Shown: positions 35,255-43,194 of the stretch, piece by piece
Layout of the letters: the number at the start of each line of letters is the position of its first letter
How positions within the stretch are numbered: the stretch's first letter is position 1
Source of the DNA: Paenibacillus oceani
GTDB lineage: Bacteria; Bacillota; Bacilli; Paenibacillales; NBRC-103111
Assembly (NCBI RefSeq): GCF_014705615.1
Contig: NZ_JACXJA010000051.1
Span: 1-64,000, forward strand
Reading direction: 5' to 3'
DNA length: 64,000 nucleotides
The notes under the pieces: model-generated
Seen by the model: only the letters and a program-made list of their open reading frames with translations
Databases searched by the model: none
What the model was told of the DNA's origin: nothing
Made by a program: the position numbers and the translations under genes

Positions 35255-36169
35255 TCAGGAGTTCCCGGGAGTCTCCTGGGATTTGTTCTCCAACGACGGA
35301 CGAACCCATTCAAGAATCATCTCCCGGTCCATCTCAGGGGTATATTGCACGATGTATCTGGACGCAAATACGGAGTTGTCTCCGCGCATGAAGCGCAGCT
35401 CGCCATTCAACTGGTAAACCGACATAGCCCCCGGCGAGGCCGGACTGTCGGGGAACTTGAACGTATAAGCGGTCGTAAAAAACTCTCCGGCTTCGAGCGT
35501 GTAGGGCAGCTTCACCAGCGTGAGCGGATCTTTGCGGGGCTGGTTGCGTTCGCCTTTGAAGAAATACAGCTCCAGATTCGACTCCAGATGAGGAGCTTCG
35601 GGAAGCAGCCAGCCGATTAGGGCAAGGGGCTCTGCCGCTTGCAATGTAACATGACCGCCGGGAAATCCGTCGATGACGATACTGCCGCTGGAGCTGAACT
35701 GGAGGGAAGGCTTGCCGCCTTCCGCTGCACTTCCGGCCGTTCTAGGAAATAGCGTGATTCGGCCGATGTCCGGACGTCCGATTTCCCCGTTGCTGTAGAC
35801 AACCTCCATATTCCGGACATCCAGGCGTTGCTGTCCATCTGCTAAACGGCGGCTCGGTTCCGTTATATTTACAGTATACTTGCGGATTTGATAATAACGC
35901 TCCCGCGGTTCCGGTTCCCCGATCGTAATGCGCATATCGGGTATTTCCGGGAAGCTGGCTCTGACTGGACGGACCGGGTCCTTCACATTCTCGATCGCAT
36001 ACAGATGGAAGTAGCCGTAATTCTCATCTTGAAGATCGATATAGTGTTCGAGAAAGACAGGCTCTTCGAGCCGCTTACTCAAAGCGTCCCGGTAGTTGAA
36101 CGCCCAGACCGCACCGATGATGGCTACCGCGGCCGCTGCTAACATAATTAGTTTCGTCCGTATGGTCAA
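35255..36169 (-). CDS. Hypothetical membrane-anchored exported protein
   Basis: This 304-residue protein was not recognised. It has one hydrophobic N-terminal segment (about 8-24, IMLAAAAVAIIGAVWAF), then a long soluble part rich in beta-strand-like alternation, e.g. FLEHYIDLQDENYGYFHLYAI and GSIVIDGFPGGHVTLQ. It is likely anchored outside the cell. GTTGGGAGGGA precedes its ATG. It lies convergent to hup-rlbA and divergent from yabP, an insertion relative to B. subtilis. Confidence 0.65.
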   Translation of the reverse strand: MTIRTKLIMLAAAAVAIIGAVWAFNYRDALSKRLEEPVFLEHYIDLQDENYGYFHLYAIENVKDPVRPVRASFPEIPDMRITIGEPEPRERYYQIRKYTVNITEPSRRLADGQQRLDVRNMEVVYSNGEIGRPDIGRITLFPRTAGSAAEGGKPSLQFSSSGSIVIDGFPGGHVTLQAAEPLALIGWLLPEAPHLESNLELYFFKGERNQPRKDPLTLVKLPYTLEAGEFFTTAYTFKFPDSPASPGAMSVYQLNGELRFMRGDNSVFASRYIVQYTPEMDREMILEWVRPSLENKSQETPGNS

Positions 36170-36305
36170 TTCCCTCCCAACCTCCTCTTACTGCCTTTAC
36201 CTCTTATACGCAAGAAGCTCGGTTAAAGTTTGGTCCGAGAAACAGACAACCGTTCTAAAACGTGTCCCCTTCCCATAATCTAGCTGTAGAGGAGGGGTAC
36301 ATGCC

Positions 36306-36587
36306 ATGATCGATCCGATGAAACAAAAGCGTCAGGAAGTGAAGATGCTGAACCGTAAGCTGCTCGAGATTTCGGGTGTGCTCAATGTCGAAAGCTTCGA
36401 CAGCGAGGAGTTTCTGCTCGAAACCGAATGCGGATTCCTGGCCATCAAGGGGCAAAACCTGCATATTAAAAACTTGAACCTTGAGCAAGGGCTGGTCGCG
36501 ATAGAAGGCACGGTGCACGGACTCACCTACCTGGACGGAAATGCGCATGAGAAATCCAAAGGATTTCTAGGGAAGTTGTTCAAGTGA
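36306..36587 (+). CDS. yabP: Sporulation protein YabP
   Basis: YabP is a 93-residue protein of the YabP/YqfC family, needed for normal sporulation in B. subtilis and made under sigma-E. Family features here are MLNRKLLEISGVLNVESFDS and LAIKGQNLHIKNLNLEQGLVAIEG. The ATG follows GAGGAGGGG. It overlaps yabQ by four bases. A CATAATCT at 36274 partly resembles a sigma-E -10, but no good -35 was found. Confidence 0.92.
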   Translation: MIDPMKQKRQEVKMLNRKLLEISGVLNVESFDSEEFLLETECGFLAIKGQNLHIKNLNLEQGLVAIEGTVHGLTYLDGNAHEKSKGFLGKLFK

Positions 36588-37174
36588 GCCTATACGTCCA
36601 ATTTATCACCTTATCGGCGATGGCGGGCAGTGGCGCGTTCATGGGGGCTATGTTCGACGTATACCGCGTCCTGTCCGGCCGGCTGCGGCCTCCCCGCTGG
36701 CTCGTACCGTTGCTCGACATCGTCTATTGGTTCGCCGCCACCCTCTTCGTGTTCCGTACGCTTCTCTACAGCAACCATGGACAAGTCCGGCTGTACGTGT
36801 TCCTTGGCCTGCTGCTCGGGGTATGGTTGTACTTCCGGATCGCAAGCCGCTGGACGATCAAGTTCGTACTGCTTGTGATCCGCATCATCCAGGCGCTGGT
36901 CCGCTTTGTGCGGCGTTTGACGGAGCTGTTGCTGATCAAGCCGATTGTGCTTCTGTACCGGCTTGTTATCATCGTTTTTGGATTTTTGTGGGCGCTCTCT
37001 ATTTTCCTCGGAAAAATTGTGCTACAATTGCTGTATCCATTCCTTCTTCTGGGACGCGCCATCTACAAACCGCTCAAGAAACGGTTCAAAGCGCCCAACT
37101 GGTGGAAACGATTCGCCAGTCTATGCGGACGATGGGTACAAGCAGTCAGGAAGATATTCGGCAGGAAAGGGTAA
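36584..37174 (+). CDS. yabQ: Spore cortex biosynthesis protein YabQ
   Basis: YabQ is a membrane protein required for spore cortex formation. The 196-residue protein has about four to five hydrophobic segments in its first 155 residues (starting at LYVQFITLSAMAGSGAFMGA) and a basic C-terminal tail. The start is GTG at 36584, overlapping the yabP stop. The order yabP-yabQ-divIC is as in B. subtilis. Confidence 0.9.
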   Translation: MSLYVQFITLSAMAGSGAFMGAMFDVYRVLSGRLRPPRWLVPLLDIVYWFAATLFVFRTLLYSNHGQVRLYVFLGLLLGVWLYFRIASRWTIKFVLLVIRIIQALVRFVRRLTELLLIKPIVLLYRLVIIVFGFLWALSIFLGKIVLQLLYPFLLLGRAIYKPLKKRFKAPNWWKRFASLCGRWVQAVRKIFGRKG

Positions 37175-37203
37175 TCCATCATGTTTGGAGGAACCGCATA
37201 GCA

Positions 37204-37527
37204 ATGCGCGAAGCAACCAAAGCCGGGAAACCGGAACAATCGAATAGAGGCGCCAGGCGCCGAGTTCGACTGCTCGCATTTGCGATGATCGGCTTTATGA
37301 CATGGGCGGCTCTAATCCTGTGGAATCAGCAAGGGCGTCTCGGTGTCAAAGCGGCTCAAGTCGAACAGCTGGAGCAGAAACGTCTCGAAACCGTCCAAAT
37401 GCACGAACAATACCAGACCGAGATCGAGCGTCTGAACGATCCCGAATATATTTTACAAAAAATTAGGAAAGAATATCACTATTCCAAACCGGGGGAAACG
37501 TTATTTTACACTCCCAAATCACCGTAA
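37204..37527 (+). CDS. divIC: Septum formation initiator DivIC
   Basis: DivIC acts with DivIB and FtsL in the divisome. The 107-residue protein has a basic cytoplasmic N-terminus (about 1-24), one membrane segment (about 25-42, LLAFAMIGFMTWAALIL), and an extracellular coiled coil with a YILQKIRKEYHYSKPGE ending typical of the FtsB/DivIC family. ATG 37204 follows TTTGGAGGAA. Confidence 0.92.
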   Translation: MREATKAGKPEQSNRGARRRVRLLAFAMIGFMTWAALILWNQQGRLGVKAAQVEQLEQKRLETVQMHEQYQTEIERLNDPEYILQKIRKEYHYSKPGETLFYTPKSP

Positions 37528-37540
37528 GCCCACGTCCTTA

Positions 37541-37570
37541 TTGACCTTTATGTCACCGATCTTGTATAAT
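37541..37570 (+). promoter_or_regulatory. Candidate sigma-A promoter of yabR
   Basis: TTGACC (37541-37546) and TATAAT (37565-37570) are 18 bases apart. The implied leader before yabR is about 120 bases. Confidence 0.75.
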
Positions 37571-37699
37571 CTCCATATCCGATCCTTTGCCTGTTGGTGC
37601 ACATTTTGCGCCGGAACCGTCGCAAAAGTTGCGAGAAATGCGTATGGATAGGTATGAGAGATTATTTCCAACATATTTTAGGGAGGAACGTTTCATTCT

Positions 37700-38170
37700 A
37701 TGGCAATTGAAGTGGGCACCAAGTTGGAAGGCAAGGTGACAGGCATTACTCATTTCGGGGCATTCGTGGAACTGTCTGCAGGCGTAACTGGCCTTGTTCA
37801 CATTTCCGAGATTGCCGACAACTATGTAAAGGACGTCAACGATCATCTCAAGCTTGAAGACAAAGTCTTGGTGAAAGTCATCAATGTGGACAAGGACGGC
37901 AAGATCGGCTTATCCATTCGCCAAGCGGTAGACAAGCCGCCGGGAGAACAACAGCAGCGTCCGGAGCGTCCCGAGCGCAGCTTCAATCGGGACCGCGATG
38001 ATCGGGGAGGCCGAAATGACCGTGGTGGACGCCCCTTTAAACCGACTGCAAATCGAATGACGTTCGAGGACAAAATGTCGCGTTTCCTCAAAGACAGCGA
38101 AGAGCGCATCTCGTCCTTAAAGAAGAACACCGAGGGCAAGCGGGGCGGAAGAGGCGCGCGCCGGGTATAG
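37700..38170 (+). CDS. yabR: S1 domain RNA-binding protein YabR
   Basis: The 156-residue protein starts with an S1 RNA-binding domain (about 1-75: VGTKLEGKVTGITHFGAFVE through GKIGLSIRQA). An Arg/Gly/Asp-rich low-complexity stretch (about 90-115) and a basic tail follow. It resembles polynucleotide-phosphorylase-like S1 proteins; the function is undefined. The ATG follows TAGGGAGGAA. Confidence 0.92.
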   Translation: MAIEVGTKLEGKVTGITHFGAFVELSAGVTGLVHISEIADNYVKDVNDHLKLEDKVLVKVINVDKDGKIGLSIRQAVDKPPGEQQQRPERPERSFNRDRDDRGGRNDRGGRPFKPTANRMTFEDKMSRFLKDSEERISSLKKNTEGKRGGRGARRV

Positions 38171-38203
38171 TTCAGGCTGGCTCAGTTAAGACGGATTCTG
38201 ATA

Positions 38204-38237
38204 CGCCGATTTTCCTGCGGGACAATCGGCGTTTTTT
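38204..38237 (+). terminator. Intrinsic terminator of yabR
   Basis: CGCCGATT pairs with AATCGGCG around a 12-nt loop, followed by six T. Confidence 0.88.
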
Positions 38238-38266
38238 GGTTTCAAGGACAGGCCGCCGTCCGCATG

Positions 38267-38295
38267 TTGACATCAATCCCGTTCTGGTATATACT
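38267..38295 (+). promoter_or_regulatory. Promoter of tRNA-Met
   Basis: TTGACA (38267-38272) and TATACT (38290-38295) are 17 bases apart, with the -10 ending 13 bases before the mature tRNA. Confidence 0.85.
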
Positions 38296-38308
38296 TTCGA
38301 ATTGTTAT

Positions 38309-38382
38309 GGCGGCGTAGCTCAGCTGGCTAGAGCGTACGGTTCATACCCGTGAGGTCGGGGGTTCGATCCCCTCTGCCGCTA
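38309..38382 (+). tRNA. tRNA-Met (CAT anticodon, elongator type)
   Basis: A full cloverleaf can be drawn: acceptor GGCGGCG with TGCCGCT (two G-U pairs), D arm GCTC/GAGC, anticodon stem ACGG/CCGT with CAT in TTCATAC, and T arm with TTCGATC. CCA is not encoded (TCG follows). B. subtilis also has a tRNA-Met between yabR and spoIIE, there followed by tRNA-Glu, which is missing here. Confidence 0.95.
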
Positions 38383-38392
38383 TCGAACGAGA

Positions 38393-38426
38393 AGCTCCGA
38401 CACGTTTTACACGTGATCGGGGCTTT
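38393..38426 (+). terminator. Intrinsic terminator of tRNA-Met
   Basis: AGCTCCGA and CACGT pair with ACGTG and TCGGGGCT, followed by five T. Confidence 0.82.
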
Positions 38427-38662
38427 TTGCTTGCTTAATTTGCCGAAACGGGCTGCCGAAGGAAGTTTTGGAAGGATTTCGCCTCTTTTGTCGTCCCGAC
38501 CGGCGAACACCTACTGAATCGACACTGTTTTACCCCGCTTGATAGGGCTTGGAGAAGGACGCCGTCCGAAGAATAGACAAGTCCGCCCATCAATCCGCTT
38601 ACCGGAAAACGCCTCAGGTCATATCCCCCAACGGTTCGCGGCGACCGCGCGGTCCGGCCCTT
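38427..38662. other. Gene-free stretch before spoIIE
   Basis: No supported gene lies between the tRNA terminator and the spoIIE control region. A 12-base palindrome, GACCGCGCGGTC, sits near 38643-38654, followed by CCTTTTTG, and might form a weak terminator. A minus-strand reading frame here (38435-38704) lacks family features. Confidence 0.35.
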
Positions 38663-38731
38663 TTTGTCGGAAAATTCTTTTTGTCTAGCAACTGATTGTG
38701 ACAAACTTTATGCTAGATTGTTTTCTATAAT
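38663..38731 (+). promoter_or_regulatory. spoIIE promoter with wide spacer and Spo0A-box-like sites
   Basis: A good -10, TATAAT (38726-38731), has its best -35-like hexamer, GTGACA (38698-38703), 22 bases away. B. subtilis spoIIE has a similarly wide spacer, which makes it depend on Spo0A~P. TTTGTC occurs three times: TTTGTCGGA (38663), TTTGTCTAG (38680, offset 17) and, reversed, at 38697-38705. These resemble the Spo0A box TTTGTCGAA. Confidence 0.65.
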
Positions 38732-38771
38732 AGGGAGCACAAGAAACGAACGAAGGTGGTGTGCCAGCCCT

Positions 38772-41264
38772 ATGATCAAATGGAGTATGCTGAACGGAAA
38801 GTCCGCACCGTGGAGCGGGATCTTGCAGAAAGCGAAGTCGGGAAGCGGGAGCGCCCTGATGGAGAACCGGTTTGTTCAGTCGGTTGTCGCCAAGAAATGG
38901 TCGTTTGTACTAGTCGTGATGGCTTTTTTACTGGGGAGGGCGATGATCCTCGAACAGCTCGCTCCTTTTGCAATCGCTTTTTTCGCGGTAGCGTACTTCA
39001 TACGCCGGGATATTACGAGGTGGGTTGGCCTGTCCCTCCTTCTAGGCAGCCTGTTCGCGGTTGAGATGAAGACCGGCTACATCCTGACGGAGATGATCGT
39101 ATTCCTGCTCATTCAGAAAGGGCTGGAAAAATACGAACGATCGGATCTGTCGTACGCCCCGGTCATTGTGTTCACCTCAGCCTTCGCCGTCCAGCTATTC
39201 GGCTACGTCGTCGCCTCGGAGCTGACCTGGTACACGCTGATGCTGACTGCGGTGGAAGCGGCGCTCAGCTTCGTCTTGACCCTCATCTTCATCCAGGCGA
39301 TTCCGGTATTTACGATGACCCGCAAAAACTATCATTTGAAAAATGAAGAAATTATATGTCTCATCATCCTGCTGGCGTCGGTCATGACGGGAACCGTCGG
39401 ATGGACGATTCAATCCGTATCAGTGGAACATGTGCTGTCGAGGTACTTGATTCTCATCTTTGCCTTCGTCGGGGGAGCGCCCCTTGGAGCATCCGTCGGC
39501 GTCATAACCGGTCTCATCCTGAGCCTGGCCAATGTCAATGCGATCTACCAAATGAGTCTTCTCGCTTTCTCGGGCATGCTCGCAGGGTTATTGAAGGAAG
39601 CGGGCCGGATGGCTGTAGCGTTCGGGATGCTGCTCGGATCGTCGATCTTATCAGTGTATATCGGCAGTCAATCGGAGGTGATGAGCTCCACCTGGGAGTC
39701 GGTAGCGGCGGTGCTGCTTTTCCTGCTGACGCCCCGCAGCGTCATGCAGACGATCGCCAAGTACGTCCCGGGTACGCAGGAGAACGTAAAGTCCCAGCAC
39801 GATTACGCCAGACGGGTGAGAGATATTACGGCCGGCCGGGTCGAGCAGTTCTCGGAAGTGTTCCGCCAGCTGTCGAGCAGCTTCAAGCAGCTTACCCATA
39901 TGGACGAGAACGAGGTGAAGGAACGGGAAACCGGGCATTTTATGAACTCGGTCGCCGAGCGAACATGCTCGACCTGCTGGAAGAACAAGCAGTGCTGGGG
40001 AAGCAAGTTTTATCAGACTCATAAATATATGACGGAGATGATGAGCGAGGTCGAGAGGCGCGAGAATATGAGCAAGAGGGAAATTCCGAATTCGTGGAAG
40101 CAGGCGTGCGGAAAGACGGATCAGGTGCTGGAGGTCATGAAGCAGCAATATGCGCTGTACCAGCACGATCAGCATTGGAAGAAGCAAATTCAGGAGAGCC
40201 GTCAATTGGTGGCGGAGCAGTTGACCGGAGTGTCCCAGGTGATGGAGGATCTGGCGAAGGAGATCAAGCGGGAGGGGCATACGCTGTTCCAGCAGGAAGA
40301 ACAAATCCGCGAGGCGCTGGAGGACCTAGGACTATCCATTCATGCCATTGACGTTATTTGCCTGGAGGAGGGGAATGTCGAGATCGAGATCATTCACCAA
40401 TATACGAAAGGATTTGATGAGTGCCGCAAAATTATAGCGCCGCTGCTGTCTGATATTTTGGGCGAGAATATCGCCGTACGAAGCGAAGAGGTGTCCAGCC
40501 GGGGGGACGGATACGCGACGGTGGTGTTCGGTTCGGCGAAGGAATTCGAGGTGGAAACGGGGGTGGCCGGAGCGGCCAAAGGAGGCGACCTGCTGTCGGG
40601 AGACAGCTTCAGCATGGTGGAGCTCGGCAACGGCAAATTCGCGGTCGCGATCAGCGACGGCATGGGGAACGGAGAGCGGGCCCGGGCGGAAAGCAGCGCG
40701 GCGCTGTCGATTTTGCAGCAGTTGCTGCAATCGGGTATGGACGAGAAGCTGGCGATCAAATCGGTAAATTCCGTGCTGATGCTGCGCTCGTCAGATGAAA
40801 TGTACGCCACCGTCGATGTGGCGCTTATCGATCAATATAGCGCCAAAACGACATTTATGAAGAACGGATCGACGCCAAGTTATATTAAAAGGGGGGCGGA
40901 GGTCATTCAAATCTCGGCGAATAATTTGCCGATCGGGATCGTGCACGATATCGATGTCGAACTGGTCGCGATGCAGCTGCAACCGGGGGATACGCTGATC
41001 ATGATGACGGATGGCATCTTCGATGCTCCGGGTCCCGCCGTTAATAAAGAACTGTGGATGAAACGGATCATTCAGGAAATCGACGTCAAAGAACCGCAAA
41101 GCTTCGCCGACTGCTTGCTCGATACAATCGTAAGATACCATGAGGGGGAGATCGTAGATGACATGACTGTAGTCGTCGCCCGAATCGAGAAATACAAACC
41201 GGAATGGGCCACTTTCCGCTGGCCGGGCATGACCCGGATGGAACGGCCGAAGACGGTCAGCTGA
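38772..41264 (+). CDS. spoIIE: Stage II sporulation protein E, phosphatase
   Basis: SpoIIE dephosphorylates SpoIIAA to release sigma-F in the forespore and helps polar septation through FtsZ. The protein is 830 residues from ATG 38772 (B. subtilis 827). About ten membrane segments occupy roughly 35-320, a regulatory region follows, and a PP2C-type phosphatase domain starts near 600. Metal-binding aspartates are seen in AISDGMGNG (near 629), MMTDGIFD and DDMTVVVA. ATG 38772 follows AAGGTGGTG. Reading from 38664 would cross the promoter. Confidence 0.96.
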   Translation: MIKWSMLNGKSAPWSGILQKAKSGSGSALMENRFVQSVVAKKWSFVLVVMAFLLGRAMILEQLAPFAIAFFAVAYFIRRDITRWVGLSLLLGSLFAVEMKTGYILTEMIVFLLIQKGLEKYERSDLSYAPVIVFTSAFAVQLFGYVVASELTWYTLMLTAVEAALSFVLTLIFIQAIPVFTMTRKNYHLKNEEIICLIILLASVMTGTVGWTIQSVSVEHVLSRYLILIFAFVGGAPLGASVGVITGLILSLANVNAIYQMSLLAFSGMLAGLLKEAGRMAVAFGMLLGSSILSVYIGSQSEVMSSTWESVAAVLLFLLTPRSVMQTIAKYVPGTQENVKSQHDYARRVRDITAGRVEQFSEVFRQLSSSFKQLTHMDENEVKERETGHFMNSVAERTCSTCWKNKQCWGSKFYQTHKYMTEMMSEVERRENMSKREIPNSWKQACGKTDQVLEVMKQQYALYQHDQHWKKQIQESRQLVAEQLTGVSQVMEDLAKEIKREGHTLFQQEEQIREALEDLGLSIHAIDVICLEEGNVEIEIIHQYTKGFDECRKIIAPLLSDILGENIAVRSEEVSSRGDGYATVVFGSAKEFEVETGVAGAAKGGDLLSGDSFSMVELGNGKFAVAISDGMGNGERARAESSAALSILQQLLQSGMDEKLAIKSVNSVLMLRSSDEMYATVDVALIDQYSAKTTFMKNGSTPSYIKRGAEVIQISANNLPIGIVHDIDVELVAMQLQPGDTLIMMTDGIFDAPGPAVNKELWMKRIIQEIDVKEPQSFADCLLDTIVRYHEGEIVDDMTVVVARIEKYKPEWATFRWPGMTRMERPKTVS

Positions 41265-41306
41265 AGCGGAGGTTCTCTTACATGTCAGCGCAGCTAGGTC
41301 ATCCCG

Positions 41307-41336
41307 GCGCTTCCCTGATTGGAAGGGAGGCGCTTT
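41307..41336 (+). terminator. Weak intrinsic terminator after spoIIE
   Basis: GCGCTTCCCT pairs with AGGGAGGCGC (one G-U) around a 7-nt loop, but only three T follow. Confidence 0.45.
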
Positions 41337-41385
41337 ACCTCGAGACGTGCCGGCCGCTGCGGCTTTGCCGCTGAACGGTTACCGG

Positions 41386-41415
41386 GTATCGCACTCTTCC
41401 TTTGCGGAAATACTA
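41386..41415 (+). promoter_or_regulatory. yabS-yabT promoter (sigma-F type)
   Basis: GGAAATACTA (41406-41415) fits every defined position of the sigma-F -10 (GGNRAHAMTR). GTATC (41386-41390), 15 bases upstream, fits GYWTA at four of five. B. subtilis yabT is sigma-F-dependent. Confidence 0.7.
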
Positions 41416-41460
41416 GATGATAGAACGATCTAGATTTCCTAATAAAGGAGAGTCCGGAGT

Positions 41461-42222
41461 ATGAAACAAATCCTGTTAATAACAGACGGGTGCTCAAATA
41501 GCGGAGTGAGCCCGGTCGTCGCTGCTGCGCAAGCGCGGAGCCGCGGACTTGTTGTGAACGTGGTCGGAGTGATCGATGAAGGTGACATCGGAGAGCGCGG
41601 GGCTGCAGAGATTGCCGAAATCGCGGAAGCCGGGGGTGGCATGAGCCGAATCGTGCCGCTTCGGGCTTTGGCCGAGACGGTGCAGATGATGACGCGCAAA
41701 ACGGTTGTGCAGACGATCCACCAGGCCGTGCAGCGGGAAATTCGCCATATTATGGGACCGGAAGCCGCTCTGGAGAAGCTGCCGCCGGAACGAAGGGGGC
41801 CGATTGTACGAGTTATTGACGATCTGAGCGAGACCAGTCCGCTGCGAGTCGCTCTGTTGATCGATACGAGCGCCAGTATGAGGCCGAAGCTGAAAGCGGC
41901 CCAGGACGCCTGCCGGGATCTACTGGCCAGTCTGCGCGCCCGGAAGGGGCGAAGCGAGATGGCGGTCCTGAACTTCCCGGGCTGCTCGGAAGCCGACGTC
42001 TTGATGGAGTGGACCGCAGATCTTGCAAAAATAGGGGATTTGTTCTATAACTTAAACATGAAGGGGACAACGCCTACCGGTCCCGCGCTTGTGAAAGCGG
42101 CGCGGTATATACTGGATTACGGAACGGCGGATCGGACTGCGGTTCCCGAAGACCGGAGGGAAGCGGGCCGCGCTGCCAGAGCGAGCGGCGGAGATGGGGT
42201 ATGGAGTGACTACATCGTCTAA
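41461..42222 (+). CDS. yabS: YabS, VWA-type protein with reversed motif order
   Basis: This 253-residue protein is the YabS homolog by position and similarity. Its VWA motifs occur in reversed order. The N-terminus opens with ILLITDGCSNSG (ITDG at 7-10) and VVNVVGVIDEG, normally the second half of a VWA domain. The MIDAS start LLIDTSASM (DTSAS 135-139) and the threonine loop GTTPTGPAL (202-210), normally the first half, come after. It may bind a metal and a partner, possibly the kinase YabT encoded next, whose start it overlaps. ATG 41461 follows AAAGGAGAG. Function unknown. Confidence 0.88.
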   Translation: MKQILLITDGCSNSGVSPVVAAAQARSRGLVVNVVGVIDEGDIGERGAAEIAEIAEAGGGMSRIVPLRALAETVQMMTRKTVVQTIHQAVQREIRHIMGPEAALEKLPPERRGPIVRVIDDLSETSPLRVALLIDTSASMRPKLKAAQDACRDLLASLRARKGRSEMAVLNFPGCSEADVLMEWTADLAKIGDLFYNLNMKGTTPTGPALVKAARYILDYGTADRTAVPEDRREAGRAARASGGDGVWSDYIV

Positions 42223-43126
42223 GACGGTACTGACCCAAGGGGATATCGTCTGCGGCAAGTGGAACAAACGTTCGTACCGGATCGAAAGGCTGCTCGGAGA
42301 GGGCGCCAACGGCAAAGTGTTCCTTGTAGGAGCGGGAGGCCGGCACTTCGCTCTGAAGTTCGGGTTTGATGCCGTGGATTTGCAAATGGAGGTAAACGTT
42401 CTCCGCGAGCTCGATCAAAAGACAGGCGATCCGTTTCTGTACGATGCCGATGATGTCATGCTGAACGGGATGATATATCCTTTTTATGTGATGCGTTATG
42501 TAAAGGGAGTACCTCCTGAACCTTATATAAGAAGCAATGGCTCCGACTGGTTTTACCTGATCGGCCTGAATCTTCTGAGGAAGCTCCACGCGCTGCACCA
42601 TCTGGGCTACGGATTCGGCGATCTCAAATCGGACAATGTGCTCGTCTCCGGTTATGGGGAAGTGGAGCTTGTCGATTACGGAGGAGTAACGGCCCGCGGC
42701 CGGTCGGTCAGGCAGTTTACCGAATTGTATGACTGCGGCTTTTGGAATGCCGGCGATCGGGTGGCGGGCGACAGCTACGATTTGTTCGGTTTCGCCGTAT
42801 TTTGTCTGCAGATCGGCGGGATGGGCAATCGGCTTCAGGAGATTTCCAAAGAATTGCCGCAAAGCCGGTCTAAGGAAGATTTGTTGAAGCTGATTGACCT
42901 TTGCCCGAAGTGCAAGCCTGTGGCGCGGATTCTGAAGAAGGCGGCAACCGGACGTTACCGCAGCTCGGCTGAGGCTGCCGCCGAATGGGAACAGGCGATG
43001 AACAAACCTGGACCGATTATGGACCCGCGGCGGCGCAAGCAGTCGTCCGGCTGGATTCCGGCTGCGTTCTTAGGATCGATCGGATTATTTGTATCCGTGT
43101 TATATATGTTTTTCTTTAAAGGATGA
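42194..43126 (+). CDS. yabT: Hanks-type serine/threonine kinase YabT, membrane-anchored
   Basis: YabT is a forespore kinase that in B. subtilis is activated by DNA and phosphorylates RecA and AbrB. The 310-residue protein has a glycine-rich loop LLGEGANGKVF, the ATP lysine in HFALKFGF, a catalytic GDLKSDNVLV segment in which the usual HRD is YGFGD, and DYG in place of DFG. A C-terminal membrane segment (about 286-307, WIPAAFLGSIGLFVSVLYMFF) anchors it. The start overlaps yabS by 29 bases. GTG at 42206 is the alternative, so the first residues are uncertain. Confidence 0.88.
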   Translation: MGYGVTTSSKTVLTQGDIVCGKWNKRSYRIERLLGEGANGKVFLVGAGGRHFALKFGFDAVDLQMEVNVLRELDQKTGDPFLYDADDVMLNGMIYPFYVMRYVKGVPPEPYIRSNGSDWFYLIGLNLLRKLHALHHLGYGFGDLKSDNVLVSGYGEVELVDYGGVTARGRSVRQFTELYDCGFWNAGDRVAGDSYDLFGFAVFCLQIGGMGNRLQEISKELPQSRSKEDLLKLIDLCPKCKPVARILKKAATGRYRSSAEAAAEWEQAMNKPGPIMDPRRRKQSSGWIPAAFLGSIGLFVSVLYMFFFKG

Positions 43127-43194
43127 AAGGTAAATACAACCAAACGTGCGGCGCTCCTCGAGCGTGCGACGCGTCAAACGAAAGGTGTACGGCC

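Noticed and set aside
38435-38704. Minus-strand reading frame of 89 codons before spoIIE
   Set aside because: It lies over the spoIIE promoter, has no recognisable domain and no convincing ribosome binding site.
38664-38771. N-terminal extension of SpoIIE to 38664
   Set aside because: It crosses the promoter -10 at 38726; the ATG at 38772 has a good ribosome binding site and family length.
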